This document shows positions 35,667-45,100 of a DNA stretch of 64,000 nucleotides, piece after piece. The position numbers and the translations under genes were made by a program. The stretch lies in assembly GCA_000949895.1 (NCBI GenBank), contig JWIT01000011.1:62001-126000 (forward strand). Direction: 5' to 3'. The stretch comes from Agrobacterium arsenijevicii. GTDB lineage: Bacteria; Pseudomonadota; Alphaproteobacteria; Rhizobiales; Rhizobiaceae. Below the pieces are notes generated by a model. That model was not told the origin of the DNA. It worked only from the letters and a program-made list of their open reading frames with translations, and searched no databases. Numbering within the stretch: the first letter of the stretch is position 1; every line of letters starts with the position of its first letter.

Positions 35667-36863
35667 ATGCGTTTATTGAATGTTTCGATTCTGCTTGCCT
35701 CTGCAGCACTTGCGGGTTGCACGGTCACCGCGGCATCCGGCCCCGATGCGGCAACCATTGAATCCAACGCTTCAGTAAAGTTCGGTTCCAAGGACAAGCA
35801 GAAAACCGCGGGCGTTGATTACGCTCTTATCGACATCAACAGTTCCGTTCTGAACTATGTCGGCGACACCACCACAGCCACCCTGCTCGGCAGTTTCGGC
35901 GGCGGCAAGGGTGGCGTTCCGGCGTTGCCGATGGGTGTTGGCGATGTGGTGCAGGTCGCAATCTTCGAAAGTCAGGCGGGCGGCCTGTTCATTCCAAACG
36001 ATGCGGGCAGCCGTCCCGGCAACTTCATCAGCCTGCCGAACCAGACGGTGGATCGGGAAGGCAATATCAGTGTTCCCTATGCCGGCAAGATCCGTGCGAT
36101 CGGCCGCAATGTCGAGGATGTGCAGCGCGAAATCGAAGAGCGCCTGGCCAACCGCGCCATCGAACCGCAGGTCCTCATCACCAAGATTTCCAGCCGCTCC
36201 GCGCAGGCATCCGTGCTGGGTGACGTCAAGGAACCGACGAAGGTCCAGCTTTCGGAAGCGGGCGATCGCGTTCTCGACGTTATCTCCTATGCAAAAGGCC
36301 TCAGCGCTCCGAATATCGAATCCTATGTCACGCTGATCCGTCGCGGGAAGACCGCACGCGTTAACTATAATCACCTTGTCAGCACGCCCTCCGAAAACAT
36401 CTATGTCGTTCCGGGCGACACGGTCATGGTGGAGCGTGAACGCCGTACCTATCTCGCCTTCGGCGCTTCCGGTCTCAATGGTCGTTTCGAATTCGAAGAC
36501 GCCGCTCTCAAGCTTTCGGATGCGCTCGGCAAGGCGGGCGGATTGCTCGATTCCCGCGCTGACCCTGCGCAGGTCTATGTCTATCGTACTGTCAAACGCG
36601 ATCTTCTCGTGAAACTTGGCATCAACATGTCCAAGTTCCCGGGGCAGGAAGTTCCGGTCATCTTCCGCGCCAACCTGCGCGATCCGTCAACCTTCTTCGC
36701 CACCACGAAATTCCCGATGCAGGATCGCGATATCATCTACGTCACCAACTCGCAGGCCACCGAACTCTACAAGTTCCTGGATCTCGTCGGCTCCGTTCCC
36801 GCAACGGCAGGCAACGTCTCCGACGATGTGCTTGCGACGCGCAACGCCATCCGGGCGTTCTGA
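35667..36863 (+). CDS. Wza-like polysaccharide export outer-membrane lipoprotein
   Basis: A 398-residue protein. The signal peptide ends in the lipobox LAGC (Cys17), so it is a lipoprotein. The poly-export domain follows (GVGDVVQVAIFESQAGG, NQTVDREGNISVPYAGKIRA, NRAIEPQVLITKI), then SLBB domains (ASVLGDVKEPTKVQLSEAG and YLAFGASGLNGRFEFED). Such proteins form the outer-membrane exit channel for exo- or capsular polysaccharide. No Wzc-like kinase/co-polymerase is adjacent. It has its own upstream region of about 410 bp, and a terminator follows. Confidence 0.93.
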   Translation: MRLLNVSILLASAALAGCTVTAASGPDAATIESNASVKFGSKDKQKTAGVDYALIDINSSVLNYVGDTTTATLLGSFGGGKGGVPALPMGVGDVVQVAIFESQAGGLFIPNDAGSRPGNFISLPNQTVDREGNISVPYAGKIRAIGRNVEDVQREIEERLANRAIEPQVLITKISSRSAQASVLGDVKEPTKVQLSEAGDRVLDVISYAKGLSAPNIESYVTLIRRGKTARVNYNHLVSTPSENIYVVPGDTVMVERERRTYLAFGASGLNGRFEFEDAALKLSDALGKAGGLLDSRADPAQVYVYRTVKRDLLVKLGINMSKFPGQEVPVIFRANLRDPSTFFATTKFPMQDRDIIYVTNSQATELYKFLDLVGSVPATAGNVSDDVLATRNAIRAF

Positions 36864-36890
36864 TTCTCGGCAACTCGCCGCTCCTGTTCA

Positions 36891-36925
36891 AAGCCGCCCC
36901 GGAAACGAGGCGGCTTTTTCTTTTG
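36891..36925 (+). terminator. Intrinsic terminator after the Wza-like gene
   Basis: AAGCCGCC (36891-36898) pairs with GGCGGCTT (36909-36916), followed by a T-rich tail (TTTCTTTT). It is 28 bp after the stop codon. Confidence 0.88.
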
Positions 36926-37165
36926 GCCGGAAACAGGTCAGGCAAGATCCACCGTCGCGCGTTGAGCCTTGTGACCGGCATATTCTGAAAATCGCTGCGC
37001 CCCTTGTTTCGCAAGGCAACATCGAGGCCGACATTGTCGCCGCCATTACAAAAGTTTAAGGTGATTTTGCAGCGCATTGGGTGTCTTGTGGGAGGAAAGC
37101 TGCTCCCACGGCTTACCGCACATGTTCGGGAAACATGTATTGCTCTCATTTTGCGGAACCGTCAG
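36926..37165. other. Region before the RND efflux operon
   Basis: About 240 bp with no supported gene. The frame of the next gene is open through most of it, but that part encodes no signal peptide or conserved segment and was not included in the gene. It presumably carries the efflux promoter; no operator or divergent regulator gene was found. Confidence 0.35.
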
Positions 37166-38467
37166 ATGAAACGTTTCTGGACCGCCCTCAGCGTTCTCGC
37201 CATCGCAGCCGCCGGCGCGTGGTATTTTAAAGATCGCCTACCGCTGGATCAAATTCCCTATCTCAAACAATTCGCCAGCGTTTCGCCACAGGCGGAAACG
37301 GCAACGGCCGATGGATCTACGGCCAAGAAGGGGCAGCCGTCACAGAACGGTCAAGCGACCCAGCAGACAGGCCAAAGACAGGGCAGCGGGCGGCGCAATG
37401 GCGGTCCTCCTACCGTCAGCACAATTGCCGTCAACAAGGCGACGCTGCCGATGGACGCAACGGCGACAGGATGGGCGGTTGCGGCCGACATCACCAATAT
37501 TGCGCCGCTTCAGGCCGGTCTCGTCACGGAAATCTCGGCGAAGGACGGCCAGCATATCAAGGCGGGCGATCTGATCCTCAAGATGGATGACCGTATCGCC
37601 CGTGCAGCCGTCGACAAGGACAAAGCCAATATTGCCGCCGATCAGGCAACGCTGGAACAGACGGAGGCCGCCTTCCAGCGCGCCGTCAATCTCGTCAAGC
37701 AGAGTGCAGAGTCCCAGCAAGTGCTGGATCAGGCACGGGCAGCGCGGGATTCCGCCGCCGCCAAGATCGATGCCGACAAGGCAGCGCTCGCTTCCGACCA
37801 GGTGACTCTCGAACATATGGAGATCCGCGCGCCCTTTGACGGGCGGCTCGGCGATATCACCGTCAGCCCCGGCGCCTATCTCAGCGCCGGCATCAATATT
37901 GTGACAATCACGAAATACGACCCCATCTCGGTCAGTTTCCGCCTGCCGCAACGTTACCTGCCGCAATTGCGCGAAGGCGTCCAGAAGGACACGGCGGTGG
38001 ATGTCGACCCGGCAGCGACCGGCGGCGAGCCCATGAGCGGCATGCTGCGTTTTTACGACAACGTCGTGGACCAGACATCCGGCACCGTGCTTGCCAAAGC
38101 GGAATTCAAGAACGATCGCGGCCTTCTGTGGCCCGGCCAGTCCGTCAACGTCACGGCCCATTTCGTCTCGGATGAGGAAATGATCGTTGTGCCGACGGTT
38201 GCCGTGCGGCCGGGACCGAAGGGCAATTTCGTCTACACTGTCGATGGCGACCACCGCGTCCATATGACGACCGTGGAAGTCGCCCGCTCGAACGGCGATC
38301 TCACCGCCATTGCAGGTGGCCTGTCCGGCGGCGAGCATGTGATCATCGAAGGCCAGTCGGGACTTGCCGATGGTCAGCAGGTGGTCGAGCAATTCTCCGA
38401 CAAGGGTGGCGCGGCCGCCAATCTGGCCGCCAATATTCCGCAGCAGGAACAGGTTGGTAACCCATGA
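37166..38467 (+). CDS. RND efflux periplasmic adaptor (membrane fusion protein)
   Basis: A 433-residue MFP of the MdtA type. N-terminal membrane anchor MKRFWTALSVLAIAAAGAWYF, then a Gln/Gly-rich linker, the lipoyl half-motifs (LQAGLVTEISAKDGQHIKAG and APFDGRLGDITVSPGAYL) flanking an alpha-helical hairpin, and a beta-barrel. It bridges the inner-membrane pump and an outer-membrane channel. The ATG at 37166 is chosen because it starts the anchor; the upstream open frame has no signal. Its stop overlaps the pump start as ATGA. Confidence 0.93.
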   Translation: MKRFWTALSVLAIAAAGAWYFKDRLPLDQIPYLKQFASVSPQAETATADGSTAKKGQPSQNGQATQQTGQRQGSGRRNGGPPTVSTIAVNKATLPMDATATGWAVAADITNIAPLQAGLVTEISAKDGQHIKAGDLILKMDDRIARAAVDKDKANIAADQATLEQTEAAFQRAVNLVKQSAESQQVLDQARAARDSAAAKIDADKAALASDQVTLEHMEIRAPFDGRLGDITVSPGAYLSAGINIVTITKYDPISVSFRLPQRYLPQLREGVQKDTAVDVDPAATGGEPMSGMLRFYDNVVDQTSGTVLAKAEFKNDRGLLWPGQSVNVTAHFVSDEEMIVVPTVAVRPGPKGNFVYTVDGDHRVHMTTVEVARSNGDLTAIAGGLSGGEHVIIEGQSGLADGQQVVEQFSDKGGAAANLAANIPQQEQVGNP

Positions 38468-41400
38468 TCCCGAATTTCTGCATCAACCGCCCCGTCGCAA
38501 CCACCCTTCTCGCCATCGGCCTCGTGCTTGCCGGGCTTGCCGGCTTCCGCCTGCTGCCCGTCGCCGCATTGCCGAAAGTCGATTTTCCGACGATCAGCGT
38601 CTCGTCGTCGCTGTCGGGCGCCTCGCCGCAAACCATGGCCACATCAGTCACCACGCCACTGGTCAAGCAGTTCGAGACCATTCCGGGCGTCAGCGAAATC
38701 AGCGCCACCAACACGCTGGGCAACAGCTCCATCGTGCTGCAGTTCGATCTCAACCGTGACATCGACGCCGCGGCAGCCGACGTGCAGGCCGCAATTTCGC
38801 GTGCGCAGCGGCAGTTGCCAAGCAACATGACGACGACGCCGAGTTACCGCAAGACCAACCCGGCCGATGCGCCGGTGCTGCTGCTTGCCATCAACAGCAA
38901 GGAAATGCCGACCAGCAAGGTGGACGAAATCGCCGAGAATATCATCTCGCCGCTGCTTTCGACCATTTCCGGCGTTGCGCAGGTGAGTATCTACGGCGCG
39001 CAGACCTATGCCGTGCGCATCGGCCTCGACCCGTCACAGCTTCAGGCAAGAGGGCTCGGCGTCGATACCGTCACAACCGCCATCGCGCAGGCGAACAATC
39101 AGGTGCCCGTGGGCGCATTGCAGAACGATAACCAGCGCCTGACGATCGAGGCTGATACCCAGCGCACCGATGCGGCAGCCTTCCGCTCACTGGTCGTGGC
39201 GACAAGCAACGGCGCTTCCATCCATCTCGGCGATATCGCCAATGTCACCGACAGCATCGACAACCCCAATGCCGGCAGCTGGTTCGACGGCGAACAGGCG
39301 ATCGTTCTTGCCGTGCAGCGCCAGCCGGACGCCAACACCGTGGACGTGGTGGATGCGATCAGGGCCAAGTTGCCGGCGCTGCGCCAGCAATTGCCGCCCT
39401 CGGTCAATATCAACGTCATGAACGACGCGTCGACCGCGATCAAGGATGCTATCTCCGACGTGCAGTTCACGCTGCTCCTCACCATCGGGCTGGTTGTTGC
39501 GGTCATTTATCTCTTCACCGGGCATCTGACGGCAACCATCATTCCGGGCCTTGCCGTGCCGCTGTCACTCATTACCGCCTTCGGTGCCATGTATGTTCTG
39601 GGATACAGTATCGACAACATCTCGCTACTCGGACTGACCTTGTCGGTCGGGCTTGTGGTGGACGATGCGATCGTCATGCTGGAAAACATCCTGCGACTGC
39701 ACGAAGAAAAGGGCCTGACGATGCGCGAGGCGGCCCTTCAGGGCGCGGCGGAAGTCAGCGGCACCATTCTGTCCATGTCCATCTCGCTGGTCGCGGTGTT
39801 CATTCCCATTCTGTTGATGGGCGGGGTAATCGGCCGGCTGTTCAACGAATTCGGCATGGTCGTCACGCTGGCGATCATGGCGTCGGCGCTGGTTTCCCTG
39901 ACCGTCACGCCGATGCTCGCCTCGCGGCTTTCCGGGCAGTCCTCCAGACCGCCGGCGATCATCCGCTGGTTCGATGCCGGCTTCGAGCGCACGCTTCGCC
40001 TCTATGGCAACGCCGTCGGCTGGTGTCTTTCCCATCGCCGCGTGGTTCTGGGCGCGTTCCTGGCATCGGTTGCGGCCTCGCTGTATTTGTTCGAGACCCT
40101 GCCCTCCAGCTTTTTCCCGCAGGAGGATATCGGACGTCTTTCCGTATCGACACAGGCACGCGAGGACATTTCCTATACCGCGATGCGTGATCTTCAGGCA
40201 CAGGTGGCCGATCAGATCCGCAAGAACCCAGCAGTGGTGCATGTCACCTCCACCGTCGGCGGTAACTCCCGCAACCCGCTGAACAACGGCTCGATGTTCG
40301 TCGAGCTGAAACCCAAGGAAGAGCGCGCACCACTCAGCCAGGTACTGGCGGAACTGGGGAAGGCCACGTCGAAGGTGGCGGGCATCCGCACCTATATCAA
40401 TCCGCAGCAGAGCCTGCGTTTGGGCGGACGCAGCTCCGCCAGCCAATACCAGCTCGTCATTCAGGGCCTGAATGCCGACTCGACCAATGAATGGTCGAAC
40501 AAGCTGATGGAGGCGATGCGCCGCGACCACACGTTCACCGCTGTCACCTCCGACGCCCAGAACGGCGCAATCGCCGCCACGATCTCGGTCGACCCGGAAA
40601 AGGCCGCGGCCTTCGGCATCACCAACGATCAGTTGCGCAAGACGCTGGAAATGTCGTTCGGCGGTTATACGGCGGCGCAAATCCAGTCCACCGGCGACAG
40701 CTACGACGTGATCGTGGAGTTCGACAGCTCGAAACAATGGAATGACGATTTCCTCAGCGACATCAACATTCTCTCGGCAAAATCGGGCGCTCTGGTTCCG
40801 CTTTCCAACTTCGCCACCCTCACCCGCACGCAGGCGCCGGTCACCATCAACCAGACGGGCCAGCTTGTTTCCACCACGGTCTCCTTCAATCTGCCGGATG
40901 GCGTGGCGCTTTCGGATGCAACGAGCCGCATCGACCAGATCAAAACCACCATCGGCCTGCCGCAGGACGTCTTCACCAGCTATGGCGGCACGGCGGCGAT
41001 CTTCCAGCAGAGCCAGGGTAATACCGGCATCCTCATTCTGGCGGCGGTGCTGACCATCTATGTGGTGCTGGGCGTGCTCTACGAGAGCTTCATCCATCCG
41101 CTGACCATCCTTTCCGGCCTGCCGGCGGCGGCCTTCGGTGCGCTGGTGGCGCTGAAGGTGATGGGCATGGATTTCTCGATCATCGCGCTAATCGGCCTGT
41201 TGATGCTGATTGGTATCGTCAAGAAAAACGCGATCATGATGATCGACGTGGCGGTGGAACTGATACGCGAAGAGGGCGAACCGCCCACCCGCGCCATTCA
41301 CGAAGCGTGTGTGCGCCGTTTCCGGCCGATCATGATGACGACTTTCTGCGCGTTGCTGGGCGCCCTGCCCATCGCGCTCGGCTCGGGCGCCAGCTCGGAA

Positions 41401-41607
41401 CTGCGCCAGCCACTCGGCGTTGCCGTGGTCGGCGGGCTTATCGTCTCGCAATTGCTGACGCTGTTCATCACCCCGGTCATCTTCGTGGAAATGGACCGGT
41501 TGGGCACCTACCTCACCGGACTGTTTTCGCGCAAGAAATCGGTCGAAAAACATGCCGAACCGCAAAAGCCGGAAGGTGCGAGCGAACCGGATTCCGTCGC
41601 GGCCTAG
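38464..41607 (+). CDS. RND-family multidrug efflux pump (MdtB/MdtC-like)
   Basis: A 1047-residue HAE1-type pump, the usual length, with 12 helices and two large periplasmic loops. The proton-relay Asp pair is in SVGLVVDDAIVMLENI in helix 4. The N-terminus NFCINRPVATTLLAIGLVLA and the FPTISVSSSLSGASPQTM segment match MdtB/MdtC and related pumps. It exports hydrophobic or amphiphilic compounds with proton influx. It is coupled to the adaptor by a 4-bp overlap. No TolC-type channel is encoded beside it, so a shared channel must be used. Confidence 0.94.
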   Translation: MIPNFCINRPVATTLLAIGLVLAGLAGFRLLPVAALPKVDFPTISVSSSLSGASPQTMATSVTTPLVKQFETIPGVSEISATNTLGNSSIVLQFDLNRDIDAAAADVQAAISRAQRQLPSNMTTTPSYRKTNPADAPVLLLAINSKEMPTSKVDEIAENIISPLLSTISGVAQVSIYGAQTYAVRIGLDPSQLQARGLGVDTVTTAIAQANNQVPVGALQNDNQRLTIEADTQRTDAAAFRSLVVATSNGASIHLGDIANVTDSIDNPNAGSWFDGEQAIVLAVQRQPDANTVDVVDAIRAKLPALRQQLPPSVNINVMNDASTAIKDAISDVQFTLLLTIGLVVAVIYLFTGHLTATIIPGLAVPLSLITAFGAMYVLGYSIDNISLLGLTLSVGLVVDDAIVMLENILRLHEEKGLTMREAALQGAAEVSGTILSMSISLVAVFIPILLMGGVIGRLFNEFGMVVTLAIMASALVSLTVTPMLASRLSGQSSRPPAIIRWFDAGFERTLRLYGNAVGWCLSHRRVVLGAFLASVAASLYLFETLPSSFFPQEDIGRLSVSTQAREDISYTAMRDLQAQVADQIRKNPAVVHVTSTVGGNSRNPLNNGSMFVELKPKEERAPLSQVLAELGKATSKVAGIRTYINPQQSLRLGGRSSASQYQLVIQGLNADSTNEWSNKLMEAMRRDHTFTAVTSDAQNGAIAATISVDPEKAAAFGITNDQLRKTLEMSFGGYTAAQIQSTGDSYDVIVEFDSSKQWNDDFLSDINILSAKSGALVPLSNFATLTRTQAPVTINQTGQLVSTTVSFNLPDGVALSDATSRIDQIKTTIGLPQDVFTSYGGTAAIFQQSQGNTGILILAAVLTIYVVLGVLYESFIHPLTILSGLPAAAFGALVALKVMGMDFSIIALIGLLMLIGIVKKNAIMMIDVAVELIREEGEPPTRAIHEACVRRFRPIMMTTFCALLGALPIALGSGASSELRQPLGVAVVGGLIVSQLLTLFITPVIFVEMDRLGTYLTGLFSRKKSVEKHAEPQKPEGASEPDSVAA

Positions 41608-41612
41608 ATGCT

Positions 41613-42194
41613 CTAATGCAAGCTTCCGAGGCGCTCCAGCGCCTCGGAAAATCCCTGTCCCTGCAACTGGAACGAAACCGTTCGGCCCTGCAGATCAGGG
41701 GCCTCTATGGTCAGGGTTTGCCCCGCCTTTAACGCAGAGACAAGCTCGACGAACGGCGTGAAGGAAACGATGCAACCCACCGGCAGGCAGGTGCTGACCT
41801 GAACTTCCTGCAACCTCACATTTCCGGATTTTACCGAAAAGAGCTTAGTGACGGCGAGGCCGAAAGGCATGACGATCGTGCCGGAAAGCTTGTCCGACGC
41901 ACCGCTATCATCAAGCCGGAACTCGACGGAGACGACCAGCTTGCGCGTCTTTTCCTCTAGCTGGACCTGTGCGATGGCGCAGAGCGGTTTTACCGCCTCC
42001 GCCACCGGAGTTTTGGCGTCGGCACCATCTTTTTTCGCAGGCGCCGCACAGGCAAGCTGCCAGCTTCCGTGAACCTCATGCAAAGGTGCCGTGGTCTTTA
42101 CCGCCTCTTGCGCATACGCATCGCCTGCCGTCACTCCGGCGGACAGGAGCACCGCGAGAGCCGTTTTCCAGAGCATGTTTTGACTGCGTTTCAT
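41613..42194 (-). CDS. Invasion-associated locus B (IalB)-family protein
   Basis: A 193-residue exported protein. A signal peptide ends near AGDAYAQ (about residue 29). The mature part starts HEVHGSWQLACAA and contains the C-terminal pair of cysteines in VSTCLPVGCIVSF, followed by the PFVELVSALKAGQTLTIEA segment, all typical of the alphaproteobacterial IalB family. IalB was described in Bartonella entry into erythrocytes, but the family is widespread in non-pathogens and its biochemical role is unknown. The start overlaps the autotransporter stop by one base, so the two are translationally coupled. Confidence 0.85.
   Translation of the reverse strand: MKRSQNMLWKTALAVLLSAGVTAGDAYAQEAVKTTAPLHEVHGSWQLACAAPAKKDGADAKTPVAEAVKPLCAIAQVQLEEKTRKLVVSVEFRLDDSGASDKLSGTIVMPFGLAVTKLFSVKSGNVRLQEVQVSTCLPVGCIVSFTPFVELVSALKAGQTLTIEAPDLQGRTVSFQLQGQGFSEALERLGSLH
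41624..41649. other. Strong hairpin inside the 3' end of the IalB-family gene
   Basis: TTCCGAGGCGC (41624-41634) pairs perfectly with GCGCCTCGGAA (41639-41649) around TCCA. It lies in the last codons of the IalB gene and just 16 bp beyond the convergent efflux-pump stop, so it could slow or end efflux transcripts, although no U-run follows on either strand. Confidence 0.5.
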
Positions 42195-45100
42195 CAGAAA
42201 CGAACTCCCAGTTCGGCAAAGGCGGATTGATCCAGCACGCCTGCTCCGAAAACCGCACCGTAGCGGAATGTCAAAGTGGCGGAGGGATTGAGGTCATAGC
42301 TCAGCCCCAAATTCAGCAACGCCGTGTCACGCGCCATCGCAACACTTGTGACGGAAAAGGCGCTGCCGCCCTCATAGAACAACGTACTCTCCGCGGTCGG
42401 ATCACTGTAGGTATGACGCCATGCCACGTCGAACATCGCGCGGCCAAGCATTCCCTCAAGGGCTATATCGCGCGTGACGCGCGCGCCGAGCGTCGAATAG
42501 AACTGATCGTGGCTTGCGGAGCCGGAAGAGACGGCAGCGATGCCGCCCGTCTCCCGGAAAGCATCCGTATGGGTGCTCGCATAGCCGATATTGGCGTAAG
42601 GCTCGATATGGGTGAGGTCGAAATCGAAACGCCAGGCGGCCTCAGTAAAGATTTGCGTGGTCGAGGCGTTGTAGCCGGCGGCAAGCTCTTCCTTCAACGT
42701 CGAAAACGAAATCGCCCGGCGAGTTTCAACATCCTGAAAGGCGTGGATTGCGCCAAAACGCAGAGATGCCGGGCCGATAGCCGTGCCCGCATAGGCAGCC
42801 AGATAGTAGCTATCCACATCAGCAGTCGCGCCGAGCGCAGCCTGACTGATGGCATCGCGCCCGTAACCGGCTGCTACTCCGGCACGCCAACTATTACCCC
42901 AATCTCCATCGAGACCGAAAAGAACGCCACCGCCCTTGGTATCGACCGACGAACCATTACCGTCGCCATCTGTCCGTCCACGCGAACCGAACCCGCTGGA
43001 CCAGAATGTCAGTGACCCATCATTGAGGTTGAGCGAATCCGGCCCACCCTGCGCATAGGCAACCGGCAAGATCGGGCGCGCATCGACACCTTCAAAGGCG
43101 CTGCGCAGCCGATTGACAATGACATCGCGGGTCTGGCCACTGCGATTGATCAGCGCCATGGCGAGTGAGGGATGGATTTCCCCGGTAAGCTGCGAGAAGG
43201 CGGATTGCGTTTCACCCCGCCCCATAAACACGGCCGCCCCGTAGACTGGCGAGGCTTCTCCCAGCGCCTCGACGGCATTGGCGGCCGCGCGTGCATTCGC
43301 CGTCGATGTCCCCGCAGCAAGGAAGCCGGCGTCCTGCGATGCGAGGCCGAAAGACAGGTAGGCGGTGCCATTGTCGGCGCTCTTTACGGCCTTGGTGGTC
43401 AAATAGGCGAAATTTCCGTCAACGCTTGAAAATGATCCAGTAATCCCACCCGTCGCCGTCAGGATCGTGTATCGGGTGCCGAGGCTGTAGGCCGAATGGT
43501 TCCCAAGCGGTGTAACGACGAGGCTCACATCATTGTCGATGGTGATGGTACCGGTCACGGCCAGTCTGTCGGAGTTGCCCGCGGCATCAAGCTCGACCGC
43601 ATAGGTCGAGCCGCTGGCGAATGTCGCATTGCCAGTCGAAGTCAGCGTGCCGATCGAATTGCCGGGCGCAAGCGTGCCGCCCGACCTCACGGTCACGCTG
43701 CCAATGGTACCGGAACCGCCAAGCGTCGCGCCACTGCCGACCGAGACGGCGCTGGCAAGCGAACCGTTGACGCTGAGCTTTCCAGACGAAACCTCGGTGA
43801 CGCCGGAATAGGTACTGTTTCCGGTCAGGACCAGATTGCCGTCGCCGGTCTTTTCAAAGGCGCCGGTACCGTTGATGGCATTGGAAAGCGTGCCCGCCCC
43901 GTCAACGACCAGTTGCGCATTGTTGGCGATCCCACCCGAGCCGAAACTTTTCGCGTTTCCCTTCAGCGTACCACTCGAAATCGTGGTGCCGCCTGAATAG
44001 CTGTTATTGCCGGCAAGTGTCGTGACGCCACCCTCGGCAACGACGCGACCTGCCCCGGAAATATCGGCGGAAAGCACATAGCCGGTCTCGGAATGGTTAA
44101 AAACAACGCTGCCATTACCAGCACCGAAGGCGATCGTACGCGCTTCCACCGCACCGGCCGAACGAGCCGCTTGCCCGGCCGCCGCGCCGATGTTCAAAAC
44201 CCCTGTCGACCCTGCATCCATGGCGATGAGAATGGTTGGGGCAGCAAGCGAGGCACCGCCTGTCACCTCCACAGAACCGTTTCCAGCGATGCCCGCGACC
44301 ATAAGATCGTCGGCGACGACACGAGATCCCGCGCCGCTGACCACCACCTTGCCGTTCGATCCAACCCCACTGCCGACATAAAGTTCGTAGGCATGGAGCG
44401 AGGCGCCATTCGTGACGGTCAAATTGCCGGATCCCTCGAAACCGACATTCACGGAACCGGAAATGGCCGAGCGATTGTCGACATAGGCGGTGACATTCGA
44501 ACCTGCACCGGTAATCGTCATCGTGCCGGAGGAACCGGCAAAGTCACCGAGCAGAACCGACGCCGCGCGGATGCCGCCGCCAGCGCTCACCTTCGCCTCT
44601 CCGGCAGTCCCGCTGCCGTATCCGACGAAAAACGTGCCGGTCATCGTCCAACTCGATCCGCCGCCGGTCACGGTGACGGCCGAAGCGGAGGCGCCACGGG
44701 TCGCGACATATCCGTCACGGCTCTCCACTGTACCCCCAGCCCCGACAGTCATGGATCCATTACCGTCGAGGCCGACATGAAGATCGCCGCGGCTTCGCAA
44801 CGTGCTGCCAGCCCCGGACACCGTGGCGGAGCCGGTGCCGCCGCCATTCGTCCCGATGATGGTGTTTACCGCATCGACAAGGCCGCCGCCGGTAACAGCC
44901 AATGAACCCGTGCCGGTTGCCCCCACCTCGAGATTGCCGCCGCCGATCGTCCAGACCGAGTCCTGCCCATCAACGGCGGCAGCGCCGGTTGCGCCCGCGA
45001 CGACGCCAAGGCGCGCCTTTGCGCTTTGCACCGAGCCGCCCGCCGTGACATTGAGTGTGCCTTTGCCGGTGGGACCATTCGGATCGGAGATGTCGCCGCC

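Noticed and set aside
42194..42258. Frameshift between autotransporter and IalB gene
   Set aside because: The one-base overlap is a normal stop/start coupling: the barrel ends in a proper terminal Phe and the IalB protein has its own signal peptide.
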